17,467 bases of DNA from an uncultured Clostridia bacterium (GTDB taxonomy: Bacteria > Bacillota > Clostridia > Lachnospirales > Anaerotignaceae), in NCBI GenBank assembly GCA_910587195.1, contig CAJUKL010000047.1, positions 1 to 17,467 on the forward strand, in the 5' to 3' direction. The notes below the pieces were generated by a model, which was not told the DNA's origin, ran no database searches, and worked only from the letters and a program-made list of their open reading frames with translations. Shown one piece after another: positions 6,251 through 12,788 of this stretch (position 1 is its first letter; every line of letters starts with the position of its first letter). Made by a program: the position numbers and the translations under genes.

Positions 6251-6564
6251 AAATGAAGATGAACCATGATGTGGAGATATCCTCGCTCTAAAGCAATTAG
6301 CAAAAGAAATATTTCTTTTTTTGTAATGGTTACATCAGTTTCTTGATTTCTTCAATAGATAAACCAGTTGCCTTTGATATCATATTAACATCTTTAATAT
6401 CTAGTATAGCAAGTAAATTTTTAGCAATTTCTATCTGTTTTTTTATCTCTCCCTTTGTAAATCCTTCTTTTCTACCTTCTTCTCTTGCTTCCTCTTTCCA
6501 AATTTCTTTTGCAGTATCCATATCAAATTCAGTAAACAGCATATTTATCACCTCACTTGAATTT
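6251..6564 (-). repeat. Right arm of the long inverted repeat
   Basis: This is the reverse complement of 1-355, identical over 206 bp (6268-6473). It contains the 3' part of the full Rpn gene and about 80 bp beyond its stop. It is shorter than the left arm mainly because two 24-bp coding units are missing. Confidence 0.85.
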
Positions 6565-7196
6565 TTTTCTAAAAATTCTTTCATTACGTTTTTATCAATA
6601 CAGATTTTGACAGCCTGAATAATAGCGTCATTTAATTCTAAGCCTTTTTCCAGATAAGTTCTTACGACTGATATAAAATAACTGTACTCTTTTAAATATT
6701 GACACTGTTGTACAATACTATGGTTTTCTTTATAATTGATATTGATAACTTTAACAGTCAACTCTAATTCTGGAGGATTTTGCTGTACTAAAAAAGCGTC
6801 TGAAAGTTTTAATATCTTTTCTTTAGGATAGTTCCTAACACCATTATACAATACATAACAGTGTGGTGTTGGTATTTTCTGTAATGTACTTCTATAAACG
6901 ATATTTTTGTCAATGAGTTTTTCATACTCTCTAGCGATGTAGAGTAAACACCTTAAAGGCATATTATTATTGATGGTACTTTGATGTTCTATGAGTATAA
7001 TAAATTTATTATCTATAGTAAAGCAAATATCATTTTTCTGATTCATAAAAAGTACATCTTCTAATGTAATGATATTGACTTCTGTTTCTTCTCCATAATT
7101 GGTATTTTCTAAAGCATTGTAAAGTAATCTCAGTTTATGCTTATCTGAAAAATATCGTGTAAAAACAGAGTCTTTATATTTCTTGTTTGTGTTCAT
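6330..7196 (-). CDS. Rpn family recombination-promoting nuclease/putative transposase
   Basis: This complete 288-residue member of the Rpn/PD-(D/E)XK 'transposase' family probably cuts DNA and promotes RecA-independent recombination; I know of no defined substrate site. The nuclease core is visible as Asp56 in N-D-I-C-F and Glu70-x-Gln72 in L-I-E-H-Q-S, with the family opening K-D-S-V-F-T-R-Y-F. The middle part is helical and the tail is a charged, probably coiled-coil region with one G-R-K-E-G unit. An AGGGGTGG site precedes the ATG. A second copy, inverted, lies at the left window edge. The promoter overlaps the terminator of the gene upstream. There is no neighbour with a shared role, so it is best read as a selfish or duplicated accessory gene. 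Confidence 0.9.
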   Translation of the reverse strand: MNTNKKYKDSVFTRYFSDKHKLRLLYNALENTNYGEETEVNIITLEDVLFMNQKNDICFTIDNKFIILIEHQSTINNNMPLRCLLYIAREYEKLIDKNIVYRSTLQKIPTPHCYVLYNGVRNYPKEKILKLSDAFLVQQNPPELELTVKVININYKENHSIVQQCQYLKEYSYFISVVRTYLEKGLELNDAIIQAVKICIDKNVMKEFLEKNSSEVINMLFTEFDMDTAKEIWKEEAREEGRKEGFTKGEIKKQIEIAKNLLAILDIKDVNMISKATGLSIEEIKKLM

Positions 7197-7215
7197 TGTT
7201 CCACCCCTTAATAAT

Positions 7216-7244
7216 ATTATATAAAAAAAGTGCTATCATTACAA
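7216..7244 (-). promoter_or_regulatory. Promoter of the Rpn gene, overlapping a terminator
   Basis: On the minus strand TTGTAA (7244-7239) and TATAAT (7221-7216) are spaced by 17 bp. The -35 lies in the loop and 3' arm of the hairpin at 7230-7253 and the spacer covers its U-tract. Confidence 0.6.
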
Positions 7245-7253
7245 TGACAGCAC
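7223..7253 (-). terminator. Intrinsic terminator after the SPASM remnant
   Basis: Read on the minus strand, GTGCTGTCATT and AATGATAGCAC form a stem of about 10 bp followed by seven Ts. It lies 40 nt after the stop of the radical-SAM/SPASM remnant and shows that this remnant was once, or still is, the end of a transcript. Confidence 0.85.
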
Positions 7254-7292
7254 AATAAAAATTTTCTATTTTTATGTCTATAAAAGAAAATG

Positions 7293-7991
7293 TTAATTTC
7301 TAATATCATATTCTAAATTAACATTTTTTAATACAGAAGAAGCGGCATTTGGATTTTCTTGTAAAAAATCAAGCATTTTAGGAACTAATATCTTAGTAAT
7401 AGCACATAAATTTCCTAAAGATTCCTTACTATTTCTAACTTTTTTGACTGGACATCCTCCACAACAAACAAGTTGGTAGTTACATTTTATACATTGAGGA
7501 TCTGAATTTTCCATATTTTTCAAATCTACTATTTTGTTTCTGAATAAATCAATTTTACTATCCTTTATTTGTCCTACAATAAATGCGTCAGCAGTTTTAT
7601 CTTCTGAACTAACTACTTCATAACAGGAAGAAATATAATTATCTGTAGTTAGTGCTATATTGAAACCGCTTAAAGCTCCACAATAATGGTATCCTGGAAA
7701 ACGAAAAGAATTCGAGGTTAATCTAATTCCATGTTCATATGCGAATTTTACCGCTTTCATATAATTTTCAGAATATATCTGTGGGTCAGGAACTAAATTG
7801 CTGTCATCGCTTCTTCCAAAATTATAACAGGGAGAAAAAACCAAGTATTTTACACCTAACTCTCCAAAATATTTTGTTATTTCATATAACTTTTCAGCTC
7901 CTTCTTTTGTAATGGTACTTCTAACAGTGTACACATAATGATGTTCTTGAAAAAAACGAATGGTTTCTTCTATTTCTGCGGAATATTCCAA
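7293..7991 (-). pseudogene. Radical SAM/SPASM peptide maturase, N-terminally truncated remnant
   Basis: The 232 codons cover the second half of a radical SAM barrel (V-R-S-T-I-T-K, S-P-C-Y-N-F-G-R-S) and a cysteine-rich SPASM domain. The SPASM cysteines are Y-C-G-A-L-S-G-F, S-S-C-Y-E-V, Q-C-I-K-C, C-C-G-G-C-P-V and N-L-C-A-I-T-K, which would bind auxiliary iron-sulfur clusters. The essential C-x3-C-x2-C motif and the first half of the barrel are absent, so it cannot act as a radical SAM enzyme. The only start is a TTG with a poorly spaced ribosome binding site. The frame continues upstream through one TAA (8010-8012) into the small ORF at 8010-8204. I read it as the product of an internal deletion plus a stop. 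Intact relatives mature ribosomal peptides, but no precursor peptide was found nearby. Confidence 0.75.
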
Positions 7992-8009
7992 CTCCTCGGG
8001 TGTCCTTCC

Positions 8010-8204
8010 TTATATTATACCACCAGAACTTCTAATCCTACAGTAACCAATCAGCATTTTAAATGTCATATACTTAGATGTTTGTTTAGGTATTAACCTA
8101 TTTTTTCTATCTACAAAGTAAGACGGCAATAATAGAATTATCGTCATAACTGAATATAATATATATAAAGTTGCTATATAATCTATATAATAATTAAAGG
8201 ACAT
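8010..8204 (-). CDS. Small membrane protein or fused leftover, 64 residues
   Basis: The ATG at 8204 is preceded by AGGGGGTG at good spacing, so translation start looks real; a GTG at 8213 in the same frame overlaps that site and is less likely. Residues of about 7-30 form one hydrophobic segment, followed by a basic stretch (V-D-R-K-N-R). The last dozen codons (R-I-R-S-S-G-G-I-I) may already belong to the broken radical SAM gene. The frame is the same as the SPASM remnant and only the TAA at 8010-8012 separates them. The original product could be a small membrane protein of a peptide-maturation operon, joined to the maturase by a deletion. Function not recognised. Confidence 0.4.
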   Translation of the reverse strand: MSFNYYIDYIATLYILYSVMTIILLLPSYFVDRKNRLIPKQTSKYMTFKMLIGYCRIRSSGGII

Positions 8205-8213
8205 TAAAATCAC

Positions 8214-8643
8214 CCCCTAAAATTTTTAAAACAACTTAACACTCGACATAGAAGTGAATTTTATTCTATCTTTAAGTATGTATTAAAAAAAGATAGAAAT
8301 AGCAAAAAAATGGAAAAATAAAGAAAAAACGTTTTTTTGAAAAGATGTTCATTCAAAAGAAAAATAAAAGTTTTTATTTTTTCTTTACTGAAATCAAAAA
8401 AAATTTTTATATTATTTGGCATTAAAAGATAAGATAAAAAACTTTAATCACACTGTTTTATGTTAAGATAACTTATCTAAAAAAAAATTATTTTTTTCCA
8501 CAAAAACATTGTCTATTTTTTATCATTGTTTAAAAAAAGAAACAAAATAACTAAAATATTATTCATTGAAAACATTGTTTTTTATAAAATCATGCATGTT
8601 ACATAATAAAATATGCATAAAAATTAACTTGATTTTTTGTTTA
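8214..8643. other. Extremely AT-rich gap without a convincing gene
   Basis: This stretch of about 430 bp is dominated by A- and T-tracts. It contains AT-only hairpins (near 8360-8395), a palindrome AGATAACTTATCT near 8466-8480, and two AAAACATTGT words near 8503 and 8573. The best plus-strand ORF, at 8349, encodes 26 residues and has no proper ribosome binding site. Phased A-tracts suggest curved DNA or upstream promoter elements. I see no RNA gene. Confidence 0.5.
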
Positions 8644-8712
8644 TTTTGTTATAGTATTTGTTCATATTACAAAGAGTAACAAAATTGCTATTATAAAATT
8701 ATTTCATAATAG
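8629..8712 (+). promoter_or_regulatory. Probable promoter and operator region of the AGCS symporter gene
   Basis: TTGATT (8629-8634) with TATAGT (8650-8655, 15-bp spacing) or TAGTAT (8652-8657, 17-bp spacing) is a plausible promoter. Two dyads follow it. TTTTGTTA (8644-8651) is mirrored by TAACAAAA (8677-8684) across the expected start site. A 25-bp near-perfect palindrome lies at 8688-8712, starting CTATTAT and ending ATAATAG. They look like protein-binding sites or weak RNA hairpins; no known regulator motif was recognised. Confidence 0.4.
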
Positions 8713-8717
8713 GTTTT

Positions 8718-8782
8718 GTCATAGAATAGGAAAAGGGAAACAGGTTTCATCCACACCTATTTGTTTTCCTTTTTCTTATGAC
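8718..8782 (+). promoter_or_regulatory. Leader hairpin with terminator features before the AGCS gene
   Basis: Outer bases GTCATA (8718-8723) pair with TATGAC (8777-8782). The core pairs GGGAAAC with GTTTTCC and AGGT with ACCT around a short loop, with an ATTT bulge. The core stem is followed by TTTTTCTTAT, so it can be read as an intrinsic terminator. It lies in the 5' untranslated region 28 nt before the symporter start, with no upstream plus-strand gene to terminate, so attenuation is the simplest explanation. No glycine riboswitch or T-box sequence is recognisable. Confidence 0.5.
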
Positions 8783-8810
8783 AGAATCAAAAAAATAAGG
8801 GAGGAATACG

Positions 8811-10226
8811 ATGGGAGAATTTGCAAAAACTTTAAATGATTATGTCAGCATTGTCAATGGTTGGGTATGGGGTCCTTTTATGTTAATTTTATTATTTGGT
8901 ACACATGTTTTTTTAACCATTAGAACAAGAGGAATTCAATTACATATTTTTAAAGCAATTCGACTTTCTGTAACAAGAGATAATACAGCAGAAGGAGATA
9001 TTAGCCAATTTGGTGCTTTGACAACAGCATTAGCTGCAACCATTGGAACAGGTAATATTGTAGGTGTTGCAACAGCGATTGCAGCAGGTGGACCAGGCGC
9101 AGTATTGTGGTGTTGGCTAACAGGTGTTGTTGGCATTGCTACAAAATATGGAGAAGCCTTACTTGCTGTTAAATACAGAGTAAAAACAAAAGATGGTACT
9201 ATGCTTGGTGGTCCTATGTATGCTTTAGAATTAGGTGTCGGGGAACATTATGGCAAAATGTTTGGCAAAGTATGTGGCATTATTTTTGCACTTTTAGCTG
9301 GTCTGGCTGCTTTTGGTATTGGTAATATGACACAAGGTAATTCGATTGCGGTTATGGTGCAGGATACTTTTCATGTTTCCACCAAAATTACCGGAATTAT
9401 TTTAGCAGTATTGACAGGTGTTGTAGTGATTGGTGGTGTAAAATCAATTGCAAAAGTTTGTGAAAGACTTGTCCCTTTGATGGCATTTTTTTATATTATT
9501 GGTTGTATTATTATTATTTATATTAACCGTGATTATGTTTTACCAGCCTTACATGAAATTTTTTCTAGTGCATTTTCAGAGCGTGCAGTAGGAGGCGGTT
9601 TTGTCGGTGCAACTGTCATTACAGCAGCTCGTTTTGGAATTGCAAGAGGTTTATTTTCTAATGAATCTGGTTTAGGTTCAGCACCGATTGCCGCAGCCGC
9701 AGCACAAACAAGAAATCCAGTTCGTCAGGCACTGGTTGGTATGACAGGAACTTTTTGGGATACAGTTATTGTTTGTGCTTTAACAGGTATTGTACTGGTT
9801 TCTAGCATACTAAAAAACCCTGTTGGATTGCAAGGACTTTCTGGTGGTAATTTGACATCAGCTGCATTTAATGCAATTCCTGGTGTTGGTCCTGTTGTAT
9901 TGACGATTGGTTTAATTACTTTTGCTTGGTCTACTATACTTGGCTGGTCTTATTATGGTGAAAGAGCTTGGGAATATTTGGCAGGTAAAAAAGCAGTTTT
10001 ACCTTTTAGAATTGTATGGGTGTTTGTGGTATTGATAGGCTGTGTTACCACACTTGACCTTGTATGGAATATTGCAGATACTTTAAATGCTTGTATGGCA
10101 TTTCCAAATTTAATATCTTTATTACTTTTAAGTGGTGTTATTGTAAATGAAACAAGAAAATATTTATGGGAACATAATTTAGATGAAACTTCTACAGAAC
10201 TACAAATTGATAAATCCCATGAATAA
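8811..10226 (+). CDS. AGCS family sodium:alanine/glycine symporter
   Basis: This is a 471-residue inner-membrane protein with about ten to eleven hydrophobic segments that imports alanine, glycine or a related small amino acid with Na+. Family hallmarks are present: A-A-T-I-G-T-G-N-I-V-G-V-A-T-A near residue 75, G-G-P-M-Y near 133, A-A-F-G-I-G-N-M and R-G-L-F-S-N-E-S-G-L-G-S-A-P. It also has the W-S-Y-Y-G-E-R motif in the last third. Length and spacing are normal. The ATG follows GGGAGG at 7-8 nt. The gene stands alone, with a long regulatory upstream region and its own terminator. The exact substrate cannot be told from the sequence; alanine and glycine are the usual ones. Confidence 0.94.
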   Translation: MGEFAKTLNDYVSIVNGWVWGPFMLILLFGTHVFLTIRTRGIQLHIFKAIRLSVTRDNTAEGDISQFGALTTALAATIGTGNIVGVATAIAAGGPGAVLWCWLTGVVGIATKYGEALLAVKYRVKTKDGTMLGGPMYALELGVGEHYGKMFGKVCGIIFALLAGLAAFGIGNMTQGNSIAVMVQDTFHVSTKITGIILAVLTGVVVIGGVKSIAKVCERLVPLMAFFYIIGCIIIIYINRDYVLPALHEIFSSAFSERAVGGGFVGATVITAARFGIARGLFSNESGLGSAPIAAAAAQTRNPVRQALVGMTGTFWDTVIVCALTGIVLVSSILKNPVGLQGLSGGNLTSAAFNAIPGVGPVVLTIGLITFAWSTILGWSYYGERAWEYLAGKKAVLPFRIVWVFVVLIGCVTTLDLVWNIADTLNACMAFPNLISLLLLSGVIVNETRKYLWEHNLDETSTELQIDKSHE

Positions 10227-10262
10227 ATAAAATTTGCCAACCCATTTCATTCTTATTTTTTT

Positions 10263-10304
10263 AGGAAGCTCCTCTTTTTTATAGAGAAGCTTCCTAGTTT
10301 TTTT
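10263..10304 (+). terminator. Intrinsic terminator of the AGCS gene
   Basis: AGGAAGC and GCTTCCT close a hairpin whose inner CTCT/AGAG also pairs, followed by AG and seven Ts. It is directional (T-tract only on the plus strand) and starts about 37 nt after the stop codon. Confidence 0.88.
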
Positions 10305-10305
10305 A

Positions 10306-10695
10306 ATGTTAACCAAAAACTTTATTGTTTTTATACAGAACAGAACGAATTTTCTAGCTGATGATGCTCTGTTCTCATTCCACTACAACAACTGTTCCAC
10401 TTTCCTGCACGGCAGCAAAACGAAGTTTTACACAAAAGTTTTTTGCTACCTTTCTTTCACCAACTTTTTTGAAAAAAAGTTGGACAAAAAACTTTATCTT
10501 CCGCAAACGGAACAAATCGAAAATTTTAACAACTGGTGTTCCATTGTCGTTCAACTAAAGCAACTGTTCCACTCCAACATACAGCAGCGAAACGCCAGTT
10601 GTCTACGCTTCGCTCCGGTCGGTGCAGAACAAACGTCCACCGGATGTTTTGCACCGCACAAAAGTTCTTTGCTTACTTTCTTTCAAGAAAGTAAG
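10306..10695 (-). repeat. Composite mosaic intergenic repeat (copy R2), minus orientation
   Basis: From 10695 downward it reads H1 (10695-10672, a perfect 9-bp stem CTTACTTTC/GAAAGTAAG around TTGAAA). Then come the long H4 (10655-10621), the body with TTGTTCCGTTTGCG and H2 (10483-10460, CCAACTTTTTT and its complement). Instead of H3, a second copy then starts within its own H1 (GAAAGAAAGGTAGCAAA) and runs through the short H4 version to about 10306. Positions 10672-10530 are nearly identical to 2535-2680 in reverse. The 456-bp gap between genes is otherwise filled by the AGCS terminator. The ORFs in it are repeat artefacts. Confidence 0.87.
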
Positions 10696-11009
10696 TCGGG
10701 GGTGCCAACAGGTATAATATTGCCACATTTTGAACAAATAAGTTCTTCTTCATTTTCCATTGTTTCATCATCAACCTGAATTTCTTCACCACACTCCGGA
10801 CAAATAAAAGAATATAAATATTCAGCTTCATCTTCATCATCCATTATGTCATCTATGTCATCATCTATATAGTTTTCTAACATAAAAGCAATATCATCTA
10901 AAACATCTAACATCGCATGAAAAATTTTGCCTTCTTTACTGTCTGGGGGATAGCCGCTGCCGTCACAAAGTCCTCGCAAATAGGTAATTTTCTTTTCAAA
11001 ATATTCCAT
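10683..11009 (-). CDS. CD1247-type zinc-ribbon protein
   Basis: The 108-residue protein opens with M-E-Y-F-E-K-K-I-T-Y-L-R-G-L, the start I associate with the clostridial CD1247 N-terminal domain. A very acidic linker (D-D-D-I-D-D-I-M-D-D-E-D-E) follows, then a zinc ribbon with C-P-E-C and C-S-K-C pairs. Molecular role unknown to me; such proteins are often annotated only by domain. The ribosome binding site AGGGAGG lies 9 nt upstream. It follows efp by 41 bp and is the last gene of the minus-strand cluster. The final residues P-D-L-L-S and the stop codon are encoded by the repeat hairpin H1, with TGA in its loop, so the native C-terminus has probably been replaced. Confidence 0.75.
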   Translation of the reverse strand: MEYFEKKITYLRGLCDGSGYPPDSKEGKIFHAMLDVLDDIAFMLENYIDDDIDDIMDDEDEAEYLYSFICPECGEEIQVDDETMENEEELICSKCGNIIPVGTPDLLS

Positions 11010-11050
11010 GTTTACAGCCTCCCTTGTATTGAAAAATGGTTGCTTGTTTT

Positions 11051-11614
11051 TTATTCTTTCGCTCTGCCTAAATATTCACCAGTACGTGTATCAATTTTAA
11101 TTACTTCATTTTGGTTAATAAATAAAGGTACTTGTACAGTTGCACCTGTTTCTACAACAGCAGGTTTTGTTGCACCTTGTGCAGTGTTGCCAGCAAAGCC
11201 GGGTTCTGTATCTGTAATTTCTAATTCCACAAATAAAGGAGGTTCAATACCAAATACCTGTCCTTCATAAGAAAGAATTTTTACCATTTCATTTTCTTTT
11301 ACAAATTTTAAAGTATCACCAACATCTTGAGAATTTACTGCAATTTGGTCAAAAGTTTCTACATTCATAAAGTGGTATAAATCACCATCTGTATAAAGAT
11401 ATTGCATATCTTGTCTGTCAATATGTGCTCTAGGCATTTTTTCAGTTGGGCGGAAAGTTTTTTCTACCACACTACCTGTTTTAAGATTTTTAATTTTAGT
11501 ACGAACAAAAGCGGCACCTTTTCCTGGTTTTACATGTTGAAATTCCAAAATAATAAAAATGTCACCTTCATATTCAATTGTTACACCGTTTCTAAATTCA
11601 CCTGCTGAAATCAT
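11051..11614 (-). CDS. efp: Translation elongation factor P
   Basis: EF-P binds between the P and E sites of the ribosome and relieves stalling at polyproline. The protein is 187 residues with the three-barrel layout. The tip loop K-P-G-K-G-A-A-F-V-R carries Lys32, the position that is modified or contacts the P-site tRNA in Bacillota. The C-terminal signature runs around I-D-T-R-T-G-E-Y-L. An AAGGAGG site lies about 7 nt before the ATG. It lies 75 bp behind yqeG and has its own promoter in that space. No modifying enzyme gene is adjacent. Confidence 0.97.
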   Translation of the reverse strand: MISAGEFRNGVTIEYEGDIFIILEFQHVKPGKGAAFVRTKIKNLKTGSVVEKTFRPTEKMPRAHIDRQDMQYLYTDGDLYHFMNVETFDQIAVNSQDVGDTLKFVKENEMVKILSYEGQVFGIEPPLFVELEITDTEPGFAGNTAQGATKPAVVETGATVQVPLFINQNEVIKIDTRTGEYLGRAKE

Positions 11615-11645
11615 GTAATTTCCTCCTTATACTATATCTTTTCTT

Positions 11646-11674
11646 ATTTTACTGAAAAACATTGTTTTTTTCAA
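11646..11674 (-). promoter_or_regulatory. Promoter of efp
   Basis: On the minus strand TTGAAA (11674-11669) and TAAAAT (11651-11646) are spaced by 17 bp in the yqeG-efp gap. It would allow efp and the zinc-ribbon gene to be expressed independently of the upstream pair. Confidence 0.65.
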
Positions 11675-11689
11675 TAAAAAAATAATATT

Positions 11690-12205
11690 CTATTCAAATT
11701 TTTTTTGTTTAAAATAAATTTTCATGACTTGCCTTTCCAGTCCTCTTTTGATTTTTGTAACAAACTGGTCACGGTCACAAATAGGTGCTGTCATAATGCA
11801 ATACAATCCAGCATTGTGTCCACACCACATATCTGTAAAAACTTGGTCACCTATCATTGCTGTTTCTAGTTCTGTCAGTTTCATTGCAGAAATTGCTTTT
11901 CTTAATTTTTTAATTCCGGGTTTTCCTGCCTTATGGACTGCCAAAACATGCAATTTTTCATTAAATTTTGTAACTCTTTTTTTGTCATTATTGGATAAAA
12001 TGCAAATGCGGAACCCTTGTTTTTTGAGCATTGCAAAAAATTTTACAATGCTATCATCTGGTTCTGCCACATCATAAGGGGCAATGGTATTATCAATATC
12101 AAACACAAGCCCACGAATCCCCTTTTTTTTTAATTCCTCTAAAGGTAATTCATAGACCGATGAAATATATAAATCTGGAAAAATAATATTTAAAATATGC
12201 CCCAT
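11690..12205 (-). CDS. YqeG family HAD-IIIA phosphatase
   Basis: This 171-residue haloacid-dehalogenase phosphatase has all four HAD motifs: D-I-D-N-T (nucleophile Asp36 and Asp38), L-S-N-N, the Lys in A-G-K-P and G-D-Q-V-F-T-D. The order and short cap match the YqeG/HAD-IIIA subgroup, whose member PGP phosphatases act on phosphatidylglycerol phosphate; the substrate here is inferred only at family level. AGGAGA precedes the ATG at 8 nt. It starts 23 bp after the NifX-like gene and is probably cotranscribed with it. Confidence 0.88.
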   Translation of the reverse strand: MGHILNIIFPDLYISSVYELPLEELKKKGIRGLVFDIDNTIAPYDVAEPDDSIVKFFAMLKKQGFRICILSNNDKKRVTKFNEKLHVLAVHKAGKPGIKKLRKAISAMKLTELETAMIGDQVFTDMWCGHNAGLYCIMTAPICDRDQFVTKIKRGLERQVMKIYFKQKKFE

Positions 12206-12228
12206 ATCAATATCTCCTATTCGTATTT

Positions 12229-12600
12229 TTAATGGTGTTCATATTGATGATTATGTTCTTCTTCCTGCTGGTGAACACATTCCATATCAGGATTTCCCAT
12301 TTTTTCCCCGCTTAAATATTTTACAATCGCATCATCTGCAGTTCCTGTAATTCCCGGAATCAATTCAATTCTTTTTGCGCGAAGGGCACTTTTTACACTA
12401 CTTCCAATGTTGCCACAAATGACAATATTAACAGAATGTAATGTCAAAAAATTTGCCAAAGCTTCATCACCTGGGCCTTCCACAGGAATAAACTCCTTGT
12501 TTTTAATTAACTCTGCTTCTACTTCATAAACAGTAAACTCGGTAGCCTGTCCGAAATGTTGATAAATCATACCTTTCTCTGATGGCATTGCAATTCTCAT
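12229..12600 (-). CDS. NifB/NifX family dinitrogenase cofactor-domain protein
   Basis: The 123-residue protein has the small fold of the dinitrogenase iron-molybdenum cofactor biosynthesis family: M-R-I-A-M-P at the start, H-F-G near residue 15, and V-N-I-V-I-C-G-N-I-G in the middle. The tail is His-rich (H-N-H-Q-Y-E-H-H), suggesting metal binding. Stand-alone members are common in anaerobes that do not fix nitrogen, and no nif genes are nearby, so a metal-cluster carrier or sensor role is inference only. GAGGAGG gives a strong ribosome binding site, and a near-consensus promoter lies just upstream. First gene of the minus-strand cluster. Confidence 0.85.
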   Translation of the reverse strand: MRIAMPSEKGMIYQHFGQATEFTVYEVEAELIKNKEFIPVEGPGDEALANFLTLHSVNIVICGNIGSSVKSALRAKRIELIPGITGTADDAIVKYLSGEKMGNPDMECVHQQEEEHNHQYEHH

Positions 12601-12647
12601 GTTTTATTCCTCCTCACTTATAACACAGATTACTTCACATGCTTGTT

Positions 12648-12676
12648 ATTGTAAAGCAAAGCGAGTAGCTTGTCAA
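12648..12676 (-). promoter_or_regulatory. Promoter of the NifX-like/yqeG operon
   Basis: On the minus strand TTGACA (12676-12671) and TACAAT (12653-12648) are spaced by 17 bp, with a predicted start near 12641 and a leader of about 40 nt. Confidence 0.8.
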
Positions 12677-12713
12677 ATCAAATCAAAATAAAAATGTATT
12701 TTTCTGTATTTTT

Positions 12714-12722
12714 TGATATAAT
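12714..12722 (+). promoter_or_regulatory. Extended -10 promoter of the M29 aminopeptidase gene
   Basis: TGATATAAT at 12714-12722 is the same extended -10 word as before lepA. The -35 region is poor. It gives a leader of about 60 nt ending in AAAGGAG. Confidence 0.5.
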
Positions 12723-12788
12723 TGTAAAATAATAAGATTAATTTCTTTATTTTATACAGAAATAAAACCAAAAAAGGAGTATAAAAAA

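Noticed and set aside
8349..8429. 26-codon plus-strand ORF in the AT-rich gap as a possible precursor peptide for the SPASM maturase
   Set aside because: It has no proper ribosome binding site, no cysteines or leader-like sequence, and low-complexity composition; it is on the opposite strand to the maturase remnant.
8629..8810. Glycine riboswitch or T-box in the AGCS leader
   Set aside because: No glycine-aptamer core or T-box sequence could be recognised; only hairpins and palindromes are visible, so a class cannot be assigned.
10306..10779. Plus-strand ORF of 157 codons (and a nested one) after the symporter
   Set aside because: It is the repeat read in the antisense direction and then runs into the zinc-ribbon gene's opposite strand; no ribosome binding site.
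12229..12600. Nitrogen fixation gene cluster suggested by the NifX/NifB-type domain
   Set aside because: No nifH, nifD, nifK or other cofactor genes are nearby; stand-alone members of this family are common in anaerobes.
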